Shown piece by piece: positions 1 to 10,919 of a DNA stretch of 64,000 nt. This DNA comes from Gigaspora margarita (lineage: Eukaryota; Glomeromycota; Glomeromycetes; Diversisporales; Gigasporaceae): positions 133,790 to 197,789 of the forward strand of contig WTPW01000928.1 in the NCBI GenBank assembly GCA_009809945.1, in the 5' to 3' direction. How positions within the stretch are numbered: position 1 is the stretch's first letter; each line of letters begins with the position of its first letter. A program made the position numbers and the translations under genes. The notes under the pieces were generated by a model. The model was not told the origin of the DNA and searched no databases. It was given only the letters and a program-made list of their open reading frames with translations.

Positions 1-131
1 GCTAGATATTATCAAAAAATAATTGGCTGACTATATAAAATTCTTTGATGCAGATTATATATAAAAATCACTATAGATGAAATGTGGAGTGCTTCTATCT
101 AATAAAATAGCTGCACAGCATGTGATGCCAT
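1..131. repeat. Partial copy of the 12.5-13.0 kb foldback repeat
   Basis: The window opens inside a repeat that recurs at 12640-12750 and 12860-12897. The shared block runs from a GATATTATCAAAAA-like start through GGCTGACTATATAAAAT, then GATGCAGATTA and a TGCTTC(C/T)ATCTAA motif. The next bases (CCAGTACGATCATG, near 148) also resemble 13009-13025. It is truncated by the window edge. No coding content is seen. Confidence 0.7.
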
Positions 132-815
132 ACAGGACCAGTACGATCATGTGCACAATAGAATTTGATTTACTTTGTCTAAATAGGTTCTCTACATATA
201 TTCTATTGTATAGAAAACACTGTAGTATCTATATATGTAATAGTATAAATTTTTAAAAATATATTTTTTTGAATTTTTTAATAGGTTGGTGAATTGATAA
301 CCACTGATCAACTCATAGTGCTTGCTTTTAATATAATTTCCATCTGGCCTAAATTATTTGTTGGTATGATCCAAACAAACATATATAAAGTTGTTGTGTA
401 ATGTAAATATTTTTTTGTTGATATGACTATACACATAAGTAAAAAAATTAGATGATGATAGCCAGAAAGTGAAGACACAGCAGTGACACATTGCCTGGTG
501 TTAGAAACAGAATGAGTAAATAAAAGGTATGTATAAATATAGAATGCTAAGAAACCAAGCTGTTAATGCTATAGTGCTAAAGAAAACAAAACTCATGTGA
601 TTCTATTATTTTTTGCCTTCTTTCACTTGCAGCTGGCTTGCTTTGGCAGGCAGTAAATGGCCCAACTGGCTAATCCTAATGTGATTCCTAGTACAATTAT
701 TGTTGTGNTGCCTTTGTATTCTAACTAATTCTTATTTCTATTATGCATTCTGCAAACTTCTAACTCAATAAAGTCGCCTGCATAATTACTTGCTAGCATA
801 GTCTAAAAATATATA
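132..815. other. Intergenic, AT-rich, no gene seen
   Basis: No open frame of note on either strand. Short AT-rich runs and one unresolved base at 709. I see no clear inverted repeat or RNA gene here. Confidence 0.5.
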
Positions 816-1238
816 CATAAGGTTACATAAAGTTAATTTTTCATTTCGCATAACCTGCTGAACCAATTTTTCAAAAAAAATTTTTTTTAATTCCAATTTT
901 GCCAATTATTCTATTTTTGCTATTTAATTTTTTTGTCTGGTGTTGCCAGATGGTGTTAATTTCCTGGATCAGGTCATGTGAAGTTGATTTTTCATTTTGT
1001 ATTTCCTGGAATCTGAAACATGGGTTGGTCTGTTGGATTTTTTTTAATCACTAGTAAGGTTATACAAGGTTAATATTTCATTTTGTGCAAGGAATCAAAA
1101 AATTGGGTTGGCAGTTATATTTTTTTGTTAGTTCTACTAGGAAATTTAGATCTTTATCAGGTGATACCGGATGAGAATAGCAGAAAAAATATGCATCAAA
1201 AATTAAACAATTGGCAGAGTTGGGATCTAAAAAAAAAA

Positions 1239-1274
<36 letters not shown>

Positions 1275-1325
1275 GAGTTAGTGGGTAATGCAAAACAAAA
1301 AATTAACTTTGCATGTCCTAAAAGT
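816..1325. repeat. Cluster of a ~55-bp dispersed motif with a long poly(A) tract
   Basis: A motif of the form GGTTAYAYAAAGTTAAT, TTTTCATTTTG, then a short spacer and an AATTTTTT-like run starts near 820, 966 and 1056. A reverse-complement copy lies near 1285-1323. Further copies occur at 13595-13650 and 13673-13737. An almost pure A tract (about 1229-1273) sits between the direct copies and the inverted one. Small open frames crossing the A tract (Phe- or Lys-rich) are artefacts of low complexity. Confidence 0.65.
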
Positions 1326-1496
1326 CAAAATCAAAACTCCATTTCTGGGGCAAGGCCCAGGCTCTGAGAGCTAGTTTTTATTGTTAGTTATCAACATCAT
1401 CAGATTATTATTATACCAGTCAATCAATTTGTCATACTATTTATACTAAGTTTTTGTTATATATAAATTTATAAAAAAATATATATAAAATTACTA

Positions 1497-2658
1497 TCCC
1501 TTAAACTGTAAACAATTCCAGGCAAATTTGCCTAGAAAATTGCTATAAATATACTTATGATCTATATTTTTTAAAACTTAAAATATTTAATTAAAATTTT
1601 TTTTGATAATATTTGAAAATAAGGATTATATTATAGTAGTATTTAATTTTATATTATAAGAAAAAAGTTTAAGTTGCTTATAAGCTAAAAATAGACAAAT
1701 TTTAAAAAATTTATTAGCCAAAAAAATTATTTACTTATTTTTGGTAAACTCTATAAATATTAGCTCTAGCTTCCTGTTCTAATAAAAATATTGTAGTTTA
1801 TAAAAAGGATTACAACTTTAATTATTGCAACTTTTGTGATTTACTTGTAAAAATTAGGACTTTAATTAGAAGTGAAATTTTTTTTTATAGATAGGAGCAT
1901 ATAAAATTTAAGAAAATCCAAAGAAAAGCTTTATAGTAAAAATTTTAAATTAAAAACTTCAAACTTTTATTACTTTAAAGTTTATTAATAATTTTAAAAA
2001 ATTTTTATAATAAAGTTTATAAAATATATTTTAAAAAAAATATTCTATAAATAAAATATACCCCATATTCTTAATGGATATGAGTTCACTTTTTGTATTA
2101 CCAGTAGTACATTTGTTAAACTGTTTTAAAAATCCAAAAAAATATATATTCAAATACTTTTGTATACAAAAATCTGATAATTGTCAAAGTATAGTTTAGC
2201 AGAATTTTTTTAATATTATTAATAAAATTGTTGAGAAAAAAACTTTTTAAAAAAAATAATTTTTTTAAATTTGTTGTACTACATGTAGTACATTTCTGAA
2301 CCTAGTTTTTACTATAAAATTACTAGTAAATTGTTGAATTAGGGTTTAGAACAAAAAAATTTTAGCAAAAATGTAAAAATTTTAAAAAAAAATCATATAA
2401 AATCAAAAATAACAGTTAAAGCTATTAAAATTAGTTGTACATAATGCTCAATATCTAACAAATCTAATATACTATTTAAAAAATAAAATTAATTTTTAAA
2501 TTTCTAGGTGATAGCCTTTAAAGAGTGCACTACCAGTAGTTTTTTGTACTACAAAGTGACACTGAACTCATATCCATTAATAAACTTTTATTTATTTAAA
2601 AAATTGTAAATATTTCTAAAAATTCCAGGCAAATTTGCCTGAAATATGGTTTAAGGGA
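1497..2658. mobile_element. TA-flanked inverted-repeat element (MITE-like)
   Basis: The ends are TCCCTTAAAC at 1497 and GTTTAAGGGA at 2658, each flanked by TA, as expected of Tc1/mariner-type insertion. Inside each end lies the palindromic block CCAGGCAAATTTGCCTG (left copy ends TAG rather than TGA), so the imperfect terminal repeats run about 50 bp. There is no transposase frame. A second element (2075-2576) lies in its interior, so this element is the older one. Confidence 0.65.
2075..2576. mobile_element. TTAA-flanked inverted-repeat element
   Basis: Perfect 14-bp inverted termini, TGGATATGAGTTCA at 2075 and its complement ending at 2576, are each flanked by TTAA. A looser inverted match continues inward through ACTACTGGTA-like sequence. 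A TTAA target is the mark of piggyBac-type insertion. The termini resemble those of the element at 50542-53145 (TGGGTATCCATTAGC). No coding sequence is present, so it would be non-autonomous. Confidence 0.65.
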
Positions 2659-2985
2659 TAAGCTTTGCATTCATGATATTTCTTCCTCTACATATTAACT
2701 TAAAATTAAAATTTTCAGGAATATAAAACAAGAGAAGGAATATAAAACAAGAGAAGAAGAAAAAATAGAGCTTAAAAATCAGATTATAATTTTGCTAATT
2801 TTGTACAAAACAAAATGTAACTTTACCAAAAACAAATATTTTCTAATTTTAAGATGAGAAACTTATGTAAAAACATACTCTAAACAACTTTACTTAGGTG
2901 ATAAAAGTAGGTTATCTTGTAAGAAAAATGGTTTATCTATGTACTAAAGTTAAAATTTATCATATTTCAATATAAGACTTTTTAT

Positions 2986-3078
2986 TAGGAACATAGTACA
3001 AAGTACGAAGTGGATAGTTCAGTTTGAGTTTTGCATTCATCTGCAAAATCTGGAATCTAATTGGACACCCTAATAAGT
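2986..3078. repeat. Dispersed repeat shared with 34512-34605
   Basis: AGGAACATAGTACAAAG, then a TTTTGCATTCATYTGCAAAATCT-type block and TCTAATTGGA, recur in the same order and spacing at 34512-34605. Nothing coding is visible. Sequence between 2661 and 3220 is otherwise plain AT-rich intergenic DNA. Confidence 0.6.
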
Positions 3079-3480
3079 TATAAATATCAGCTGATCAAAT
3101 ATAGCTAAGCCAGGATAACTGCAGCAATCTAGTCAAATTCAGTTATAAAACTATAAATCTATTCCAACTAAGCATATTGATATAGCAAGCTAATACCTCA
3201 TATAAATATTGTAACCATCATATGAGAGCAGTGTTGGCCAAAAATGCAGTCATATGATATTTTTTATATGACCACTAGTCATAATGGTCATATAATGATA
3301 GTCATATAGGTTTTGGTCATATAAATTATGACTTATTTTTATGACTAATATGACCATTAGTCATATGACCAATTATGACCTAGTCATATAGCTAGTATAT
3401 AGAATTACTATATTTTAAATATAAATTGCTTTAGTTTGCGACTCAACCCATTCTTAAAATAATTATATGTATTATATTTA

Positions 3481-4069
3481 GGGAAGTGCAGTAAATTACG
3501 TGATTAGGGTTTACATAGGTCCTGACCCCCCTAGTGATAGGACTGTTGACCAATCAAATTTCATAAAACTCAAAAACGGCTTTGACCTAAAAATAAGCTA
3601 CCCCACAATCGACAAAAGTCGCTACATAGTAATGTCTAGATTTTACTAGGCAAATCAATTAAAATCGCTTAAGTAAACTTATTCAGAAGTCAAAATACAC
3701 TTATCATAAAATTTTCATAAATATTAGAGAATTGTTTATTAATTGACTTTTGATTTTTACGTTCGACGAAAAAATTAAAATTTTTTAAAAAAATATATCG
3801 ATGAACGTAAAAATTAAAAGTTAAATAATAAAAAATTCTTTAATTTTAATAAAAATTTCAGAGTATGTGTATTTTGATCTTTCAAACAAGTTTACTTAAT
3901 CGATAATTATCGATTGACATAGAGAATTTAGACTTTACTATGTAGCAACTATCTGCGATTAACTAATAATCGATTTTGCTTCAATATTATTGGCTGTTTA
4001 TACTATATATATATAGGACGTGATAGATGGGCGACCTCCCAGAAAATTACGTGATTTACTGCACTTCCC
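3481..4069. mobile_element. PIF/Harbinger-like MITE with TTA target duplication
   Basis: The terminal inverted repeats begin GGGAAGTGCAGTAAATTACG and end with the complement at 4069, about 24 bp with two mismatches. TTA directly flanks both sides (3478-3480 and 4070-4072), the usual target of PIF/Harbinger elements. The interior is almost entirely the foldback core described at 3560-4000. It lies inside the hAT-type element 3229-4554 and is therefore younger than it. Confidence 0.82.
3560..4000. repeat. Foldback core, copy 1
   Basis: A long imperfect palindrome centred near 3785. Each arm carries, in order outward from the centre, an ACGTTCGACGA-like block, a TGACTTTTGATTTTTACG-like block, TTTTGATC/GTCAAAATACAC, CTTAAGTAAACTT and CTACATAGTAA. 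The same arm order recurs at 15590-15955, 16185-16545 and around 50440-53475. There is no coding frame. If transcribed through, it would form a long hairpin. Confidence 0.75.
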
Positions 4070-4562
4070 TTAGGTTTAATATACATATATATCTAGATTA
4101 GTACACATACTATTTTCTATACCAGTTGGCACTTGCAAGCAAATTGTATAATTATGCAAATATAACAATCATCTTAGCACTACCTAGTAGCACTGACAGA
4201 TTTTTACCAGCACGTGATCAATCAGTGCACCAACAAAAGTTTTTAAAGCTTATTTATGTTAGAGTTAGGGTCTATATTAAGGTTAATAGTTAGAGGCCCT
4301 ATTGTAAAATTGCTCAAGAAAAACTTTTTGTTAGAGCACTAAAGGTGGTATAATACTGCAAATTACAAATATAAAAAATAAAGAATATTTGTTTGTAAAA
4401 TGTTATATATAGTATAATATTATGAATTTAGCTTTTTAATTGGTTAATTTTTTTGGTTTTAGGTCATAAGGTCATAATTCTCTTTTTATGACCAAATAAC
4501 TTATGACTAGTCATAAAGGTCATATAGGTCATAAAAGGTCATAGTCCAACACTGTATGAGAG

Positions 4563-4924
4563 AGCTTAGTACTTTCATGCTAAGTTTAACTCCAATAGTT
4601 TACTTTAAAAAGTCAAATGAATTAGAATAAGACATAGATATTAATAATTTATTAGACATTTATTTTAAAAAGAATGTATATTGATGTTTTTTTAATTTAA
4701 AGAGAGTATATATTAGATGAATAAGGGTGGGACCAACCATTTATATAAATTTTAACAAGACATTTGCCTGCTTATGCACTAGGAGTTTAGTTACATATTT
4801 TTTTTTTTATATTTTGATTGATTTAATATTGTAGTATTGTAATTTACTTTTGATTCATATTTTATTGTATTGCAATTCTTTTTTATTTTAGTGTAATAAT
4901 GAAATTTGATTGCTGGAATTTGGT
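4563..4924. other. Intergenic, no gene seen
   Basis: AT-rich sequence with no open frame longer than a few dozen codons and no recognisable repeat boundary. Confidence 0.5.
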
Positions 4925-4928
4925 TTAA

Positions 4929-5816
4929 GGGTAGAGGGTATGTAGGTTATTTTTTATAGTTTTATTTGGTGTTTTGAAAATTTCATATAAAACTAATATA
5001 TGCTACTAATAAAACTTATTTAAATTACAACTAATTTTTATTAAAATTTTACAAAATATAAATAAAACAATTTATCTATTATAGTAAAATTTTGAACTTT
5101 ATTATATTATAAAAAAATATAGTTGTATATATCACAAAGTTTTTCTAAGTTAGCCCAAATTTTTCTGGGTTGCACAAAATCACTAATTCTGATTGGTCAA
5201 TCTATGTAAATTTATAAGCTAGTTTTATTACTAAATTTTAATACCCAATTTTTAAAAATATATTTTTACTGAGTTTTTAACCAATTTTAAAATTTTTATT
5301 ATTATTAGAATTAGAAAACCCTGTTCTACAAACTTATTATGTATTAAGGGTAGGGTGTACATAGATCATTTTTCATATGATCTACGTGGTATATTAAATT
5401 TTTACATAGTAAATAAAAAAATACTTCTAATAAAACTTTTTAACATTTTAACCAATTTGTATTAAATTTATGTAATATATAGTTTAATATAGTTTGTTTA
5501 TAATAGTGAAGTTGCGCAATATATATTGCTTAAAAAAATTAACTTCACATATAACTAAAATCTCTGAGGTCACTATATGTTTTTTCTGTATAGTACAAAG
5601 AATTGCTAATCCTGATTGGTCGAATCATGTGATGTTTTCATAATTTCATATGTTTTGGTTACACCAAGTTGATCTACAATCTATTTTATATGAATTTGAA
5701 AATATTGTCACCCTACCCTTAAAATTAGTTTACTTAATATAATTTTTCATAAAATTAATTATAAAAAAAATTTACTATTAAGATTATATACAATTTTAAA
5801 ATAGTACCCTCTACCC
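4929..5816. mobile_element. TTAA-flanked inverted-repeat element, outer copy
   Basis: TTAA then GGGTAGAGGGTA opens at 4925, and TACCCTCTACCC then TTAA closes at 5820. The match stops exactly at TTAA on both sides, so TTAA is more likely a target duplication than part of the terminus. Internal blocks (GCTACTAATAAAACTT, GTATATATCACAAAG, CTATTCTACAAA-like) are shared with 11149-11643 and 11803-12480. No transposase is present. It has been split by a second copy at 5348-5718. Confidence 0.75.
5348..5718. mobile_element. TTAA-flanked inverted-repeat element nested in its own family
   Basis: TTAA plus GGGTAGGGTG at 5344 pairs with CACCCTACCC plus TTAA ending at 5722. It sits inside the related element 4929-5816 and interrupts its 3' portion. 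Non-autonomous. Sequence from 5823 to 6248 shows no gene. Confidence 0.72.
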
Positions 5817-6250
5817 TTAATCTTAAGTGATTGGGTTCTGATGAATGCTAGAGAATTCTTGAAGGTTGTGACCTTCTCCAGGGATGAAAACAGATTAATT
5901 TTGAAATTCATAATGTAATATTAAGTATTAATAAAAGAATTATGATTATGGGTATAAATAGATTCTTTATATTTTGGTTTTTTTAGTTTTGTTTTTTGGT
6001 CTTTAAGTAATTTGTTAAGGGCAGAGTTCCAATTCAGATCAATTCTTTATCCATTTATCTGATAAGTATATCTGGTATTACAACCAATAGGAGAGATTAT
6101 AGGGTTTTGGGCCAATTTAGCTTTAATTATAAACAAATAGTGGTTAAGGTTAATGGTTTAAATCAATAAACTAATACATATAATTACAAGTTATAGGTTT
6201 CTCCTTATTAGAAAAACCTATATATCAGATTATTACAATAATACTAAATA

Positions 6251-6424
6251 CAGTCAGACCTCTCTAAATGCAAGTTATTGGGCCAAACATTTGATAGCTT
6301 GCAATTAGAGAACAATAAAAAAAATTGCAATTATAGAGATTAGAAATATATTTGGACCAGAATTTAAGGTTGCATTTAGAAAAGTGTTGTATTTAGGAGG
6401 GTTGCATTTAGAGAGGTCTGACTG
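6251..6424. mobile_element. Mariner-type MITE, 174 bp
   Basis: CAGTCAGACCTCTCTAAATG opens the element and its exact complement closes it at 6424, with TA on both flanks (6249-6250, 6425-6426). The termini are of the Tc1/mariner kind. The element is too short to encode anything. Internal TTGCAATTAGAGA-type blocks echo the termini. Confidence 0.88.
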
Positions 6425-6494
6425 TACTATCCATAATTATTAACAATTATTCTAATAATCATTCTTTTCTTCACAGACTGAAACTACAATCTTA

Positions 6495-6845
6495 CATATC
6501 TTTAATTCCTGTGGGATTTTTAATTCCTCACTTGGAGCTTAGGGATTGAAACCATCTAAAATTTTTCCTAATTATTTAATTGCTTAACTGTTTAACTATT
6601 TAATTTGGCTGACATTAAAATAGTTTTAGCTTATAACCAACATAATTTTTTTGGAACTATTGAGCAATTTTTAAATAGTTAAACAGTTCCAATCCCTATT
6701 GGAGCTTCAATTACTCGATTAAAGTTTAATCACTACTTGGAGTTTTAATTTTGCAATTGGACTTTAATCATTTAATTGGAGTTTTAATCACTCACTTGAA
6801 ACTTCAATCTTTTGATTGAAGCTTTAATCATCTAACTGTATCACA
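6495..6845. repeat. ~20-bp minisatellite interrupted by a MITE
   Basis: Roughly nine degenerate units of the form TTTAATCACTYACTTGGAGC run across this stretch. Units change sequence gradually (TTGGAG, TTGAAAC, TTGAAGC), as expected of an old tandem array. The array is split between 6539 and 6699 by the hAT-type element. Confidence 0.7.
6540..6698. mobile_element. hAT-type MITE, 159 bp, in a minisatellite
   Basis: The termini are TAGGGATTGAAAC and the complement of TAGGGATTGGAAC. The 8-bp direct duplication TTGGAGCT at 6532-6539 and 6699-6706 is perfect. Because TTGGAGC also belongs to the tandem unit, part of that match could be repeat identity, but the boundaries coincide exactly with the inverted termini. 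Confidence 0.78.
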
Positions 6846-7150
6846 AACTAATCAAAATAAGAAATTCAAAAAATAATGATAGTGATAAAAAAAATCAAAC
6901 AAAAAAATTGAGCATAACAATGAATATCTGTTTTTTTTTTATTCAGATATATGAGTTAGATAGCATTGTTTTACATATCATATAACAATAAGTAGGTTTT
7001 AAGAGTATGAGAATAGTTATGTATGCACTGCAAAATTTAAGGTTAATGAACTTAATTTGAATTTGAGCTACCAGATGTCTGATTCTGAATTGGTCAAAAT
7101 TTCAGATACAAAGTAGGATTGTATGGGTTTATGCTAAATTGAAATTAATC

Positions 7151-7770
7151 TTTATTTTTTTTGCGTTTTACAACTAAGGCCTTGTCTCAATTCTTTATTA
7201 AATTATAGACGTAATATTTGTTACATGAAAGAGGATACAACTAGCCACACGTGCACTTTTGGTGCCTAATTTAAGTAGTCTGCCTGAAGGTTCCACACTA
7301 GCTGCCATATCTACAACCCAAATACGGAAGTTGCCTATTTAAACCCTCTGGTTCATGATCCTCCTATTACTACCTGACGCAATGTTTGTATGCAGATATT
7401 GTAGGGCCCAATTCTTTTAAATAAATGTTTGATGTCAGACTACTTTATCCGCAGTCTAAAGTTGGCTAGGTAGGATGAAAGTCCTACTAGTCTTAATCGT
7501 CCAAGTTTTAACCTCAGACTTTCCGTATCCACCTAACTGACAATGGCCAAGGTCCACCAGAAAATGCCACCAGGAGTTCATGACATGATCTTCACTACGT
7601 CTCGTAACTTCGGTTACCCAAATTACAGATCCAAACTAACAGGTTCAGCCTTGCAGAGTTTGTTATACCAATTATTAAAATTCGCATTTGCTGTCCACAG
7701 GACTTGAACTGGCAATCTTTCGATTTGCAACCTCGGAGCATACCCGCTATGCTATCGGACCCAAGGTCTT
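7151..7770 (-). mobile_element. tRNA-derived SINE, full length
   Basis: Read on the minus strand this is a ~620-bp element. It starts with a tRNA-like head (7690-7762), continues with a richer-GC body and ends in an A-rich tail (TTTATTTTTTTT on the plus strand at 7151). It is bounded by a 15-bp target duplication, AAATTGAAATTAATC at 7136-7150 and AAATTAAAATTAATC at 7771-7785, one mismatch apart. The head has an A box (TAGCATAGCGGG) and a B box (AGTTCAAGTCC), so it could be transcribed by RNA polymerase III. The orientation, tail and duplication together make a SINE more likely than a tRNA gene. Confidence 0.88.
7690..7762 (-). pseudogene. tRNA-like SINE head, Cys-type anticodon loop
   Basis: Starts GGGTCCGATAGCATAGCGGG, with a GCAT/ATGC D-stem pairing, an anticodon-loop-like TTGCAAA that would give GCA (Cys), and a T-arm GTTCAAGTCC. 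The anticodon stem pairs poorly and has an extra base, and the acceptor stem matches only partly (GGGTCC against GTGGACA). It is therefore a decayed tRNA relic and not a working tRNA. Assignment to tRNA-Cys is tentative. Confidence 0.6.
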
Positions 7771-7785
7771 AAATTAAAATTAATC

Positions 7786-8672
7786 ATGGTTTTAAGATTA
7801 GATTGAGTTATTGTTTATTAATACAAACTATAGAATTGTTTTGTTTGAGCAAAATGAATTATGCACTTTTTATTTACTCAAGTATTGTATTTATACATTT
7901 TTAATTTATAATAGGACACCAAAATAGCATAGATAGGTCAGGTTAATTATAAAATAACTAAAAATAGAAAAATTTGTAGAAAAAACCTCAAAAATAAGCA
8001 AAAAATACTAAAAACAGAAAAAATCTGCATAAAAATCTTCAAAAATGAGCAAACTAATATCTGATCTATCTATATATATTTCAGGATTCTTCTATAATAG
8101 TTCAAGACCACTATCTTAAGCTTCAAATTATTTTGGTAGTCCCAGACCAAGATCTATTGTTCAAATCCATTTTTTGTGGCCTAGAACTTAGATCTAGGGT
8201 TCATAACTACTATCTATTTTAGTCATATACTATATATATTGCGAAATATTTTGCAAAAAAATTGAAATAATCTGAAATATTTTGAAAGGTTGCAAAATAA
8301 ATTGATATATATAATAACAGAAATAATAAATATTATAAAATAAATCAAATAGTTTATTTGCATTAACAAATTTGAAAGATTTGAAGCATGTCTAAACAAT
8401 TACATAAGATTACATAATATTAAAAATATTTTGCAATATTTCAAAATAACTTAATATAAAACAAATTATAGCAAATATATTATAAATTAAATATTACAAA
8501 ATAGTGATAATTTAAAGCAATAACTATTAAAATAATTGTTATTTATTTAAATTTTTTCAAAATATTTTGAGTTTGTAAAATTTACTAAATTTATATAACC
8601 AAATAACAATATAATTTAAATAAACAATACTATAAATTTTATAGCTTAAAACTATATTTTTTAATAACTTTA
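7786..8672. other. AT-rich intergenic with two short tandem repeats
   Basis: Near 7945-8045 a ~50-bp unit (AAAAACAGAAAAAATCTG then CTTCAAAAATGAGCAAA) occurs twice with changes. Near 8090-8215 a ~45-bp unit with AGATCTA(G)(G)GTTCA occurs about twice. The rest is A/T runs with TATTTTGCAATATTT-like palindromes. No gene is visible. Confidence 0.5.
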
Positions 8673-8996
8673 TTATAAAATTCTAAATGTAATATATAAA
8701 AAAGCTAAAAAATATATATAAAAATATAATATAGCATTATTTGTATAAAAAAAAACAAACCAAAAAAACAAAAAACTTTTACTCATCATTTTTATCTGTT
8801 TCTTTTTCTGAATTATTATTATCCAAGGATGAGGAATGGAAGCTATTGAGAATGTAGAGTCATTATCTTCTGGCTTGTTTTCAGCTTCTTTCAAATCTTC
8901 TGACAATTTTTTTTGATCTTTCTGCTCTATTTTGAAGGTTCTAAATTTTCAAATCAATTTAATAGTTTTGCAAATATTCAAATATGTTTGAAATAA

Positions 8997-9870
8997 AAAA
9001 GATCTTCCGTAACTCTATCTGCTGATCACTTGTACCAACATAAATGCTAACACTTCAGAAGTAATATCTCAAGAAACAGTAGAAGAACTAAGAAAAACAT
9101 GCACCCAGGCAGCTATTATTTAGGGATACAGTTAACTGAGTATTTGCTAATAGCTTTAGAGTTTGTCACTTACTGCCTTGGCTTTGGCACTTGTCATTTA
9201 GAGGTAAAGTTCATAGACTACCTGCCGACAAGCTTAGAGTTTATCACTTACCAAAGCAGCCGGGTTTTGGAAACGAGAAATACTTGGTGGCGCTCTGATG
9301 GAAATGGGACCTTATGGGAAAAACTACTGTCCTTACCTTGGCTACAAGTGAATTTTTCTTTGGTTTCATTGGTCTGTAAAGAATTTTCAAAAAAGTGGGC
9401 ATTTTGGCACACCTCTCCAAAAAATCTGCAGTGTTTACTGCTCCCAAAAAGGAAAGATACTGACCAAATTGGATACAACCATCACAAGTGGCTTGGAATC
9501 AAGTAATGTGAACTGACATGCGAGACTATTGGGGAACCCGCTGGAAGAAAATTCTAGAAGCTTTTTTAAGCAGTCTGGTTTATATGACTGCTTTTAATTT
9601 AACATGCTGGGGTCTGGGCCGGTTCTTAGCTGGGCAAGATTATCAATGTTAGCAATTTTTATTTTCAAAGACTGACAGGTTATCGTAAAGATAGCTTGTT
9701 CAGCTAACTTTGGGCCTCAGATAAAGATTGTATAGTAGCGGAAGGCCATCATGTAGTCTGAGTTCTTATTTTCTAATAATCGTAACATATTATTCTCTGC
9801 ATGTAATAATATTAATTTCAATAAAGATTTAAGAGCAAGGCTCTGGTTATAAAACAAAAAAAAAAAAAAA
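8997..9870 (+). mobile_element. Poly(A)-tailed retro-insertion with 13-bp target duplication
   Basis: An ~874-bp block of higher GC than its surroundings ends in a pure A run after AATAAAG-type signal sequence near 9820-9830. It is bracketed by the perfect direct repeat ATGTTTGAAATAA at 8984-8996 and 9871-9883. The second copy of the host duplication (10240, 10921) shows the site without it. This is the signature of LINE-type reverse transcription: either a 5'-truncated LINE or a processed transcript copy. A 135-codon frame (9099-9506) lies inside, with an internal near-repeat (ALEFVTY, SLEFITY), but it matches no family I know. The tail places the sense strand as plus. Confidence 0.82.
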
Positions 9871-10249
9871 ATGTTTGAAATAATTTTAAATAATTTATAA
9901 ATCTTTTTTAATTACCAACTCTTGGCCTTTTATATATCTAAAAAATATTTATAAATATTAAATGATTTTGATATAATTACAATTATATTAATTTTCAAAC
10001 CCTGCTAAATTTTTTTGAAAGATTTTTATATTTTCTAGCTGGTTTCTAAATAATTACAATAATTTATATCATTAGAAAATAATTAAATTAAAAACTATTT
10101 TTACTTTTTTGACATTATTAGAATAATTATCTTCTGGCTCTTTTTTAGCCTCTTTTGGATCTTCTGGCAATTCTTCCTGATCTTTCTGCTCTTCTTTAGA
10201 GTTTTCTAAATTTTTAAATCAATTTAATAGTTTTACAAATATTCTAATA

Positions 10250-10919
10250 CCATAAAATCTCAAAATAACAGGCATGGGTGTTATTTTGAATCTTGGTCTA
10301 AAATAAGCTTATTTAGACAGAAAATTGTAATTTTGACCCTGCACATAGGGTTCTGCAATTTGATTAGATCTTCAAATATTTGAATCAAATATTTGATCAA
10401 ATTCAAATTCAAATTTAGCTATATTTAATTTGATCAAATTCAAATCTGGCCAAATTTGATTTGATTTGACAAATATTTGATTTGATTTGAAAATTACTAT
10501 TAAAAATTCAAATTCAAATCAAATTCAAATCCAAATATTTGAATCAAATCAAATTCAAATTAGGGTTAATTTGATTTAATCAAATTCAAATTAACTCAAT
10601 ATTTGATTTGATTTGAATTTGAGGACCCTACCTGCACGTAGGGTTTCTTAAATTCAAATCAAATCAAATATTTTGATTATTTGAATTTGATTTGATTTGA
10701 AATTCTGAATTTGAATTTGATTTGAATTTGAAATTTTGGATTTGAATTTGATTTGAATTTGAACTTTTAATATAAATTTTCAAATCAAATATTACCAATT
10801 TGAATTGGATTTGATTTAAAAATCTTGGATTTAAATTTGATTTGAATTCAAATATTTGATCAAATCAAATCAAATCAAATTGCAGAACCCTACCTGCATA
10901 TTATCTCAAGATTTTATAG
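10250..10919. mobile_element. TA-flanked inverted-repeat element
   Basis: The termini are CCATAAAATCTCAAAATAA and the complement of CTATAAAATCTTGAGATAA, each next to TA (10248-10249, 10920-10921). The empty site survives in the other half of the host duplication near 8980. A matching 5' end is found at 53635. Its interior is largely the TTTGATTTGAA-rich foldback 10348-10892, which looks like a later insertion. Confidence 0.7.
10348..10892. repeat. TTTGATTTGAATTTG-rich foldback pair
   Basis: AGGGTTCTGCAATTTGATT at the left and its exact complement at the right enclose a field of alternating AAATTTGAATTTGATTTGA-type words on both strands. A central junction near 10625-10645 (ACCCTACCTGCACGTAGGG) suggests two head-to-head copies. 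Flanking CCTGCACAT and CCTGCATAT look like a degenerate target duplication. Related tracts occur at 33880-33990 and 34945-35145. No coding content. Confidence 0.65.

Larger units (their letters stand above)
3229..4554. mobile_element. hAT-type non-autonomous element with 8-bp target duplication
   Basis: The ends CAGTGTTGG (3229) and CCAACACTG (4554) are exact inverted repeats of the CAGNG type. They are flanked by a perfect 8-bp direct duplication TATGAGAG at 3221-3228 and 4555-4562, the hAT hallmark. Both subterminal regions are crowded with GGTCATA/TATGACC repeats, which could be transposase binding sites (inference). There is no transposase frame. A Harbinger-like element (3481-4069) sits inside it and accounts for much of its length. 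Confidence 0.88.

Noticed and set aside
1078-1367. Frames on both strands rich in Lys or Phe
   Set aside because: They read through an almost pure A tract and have no protein-like remainder.
7690-7762. A functional tRNA gene
   Set aside because: Stems pair poorly, and it is the head of a SINE with tail and target duplication.
9244-9478. Two minus frames inside the retro-insert
   Set aside because: Opposite to the sense strand set by the poly(A) tail and without motifs.
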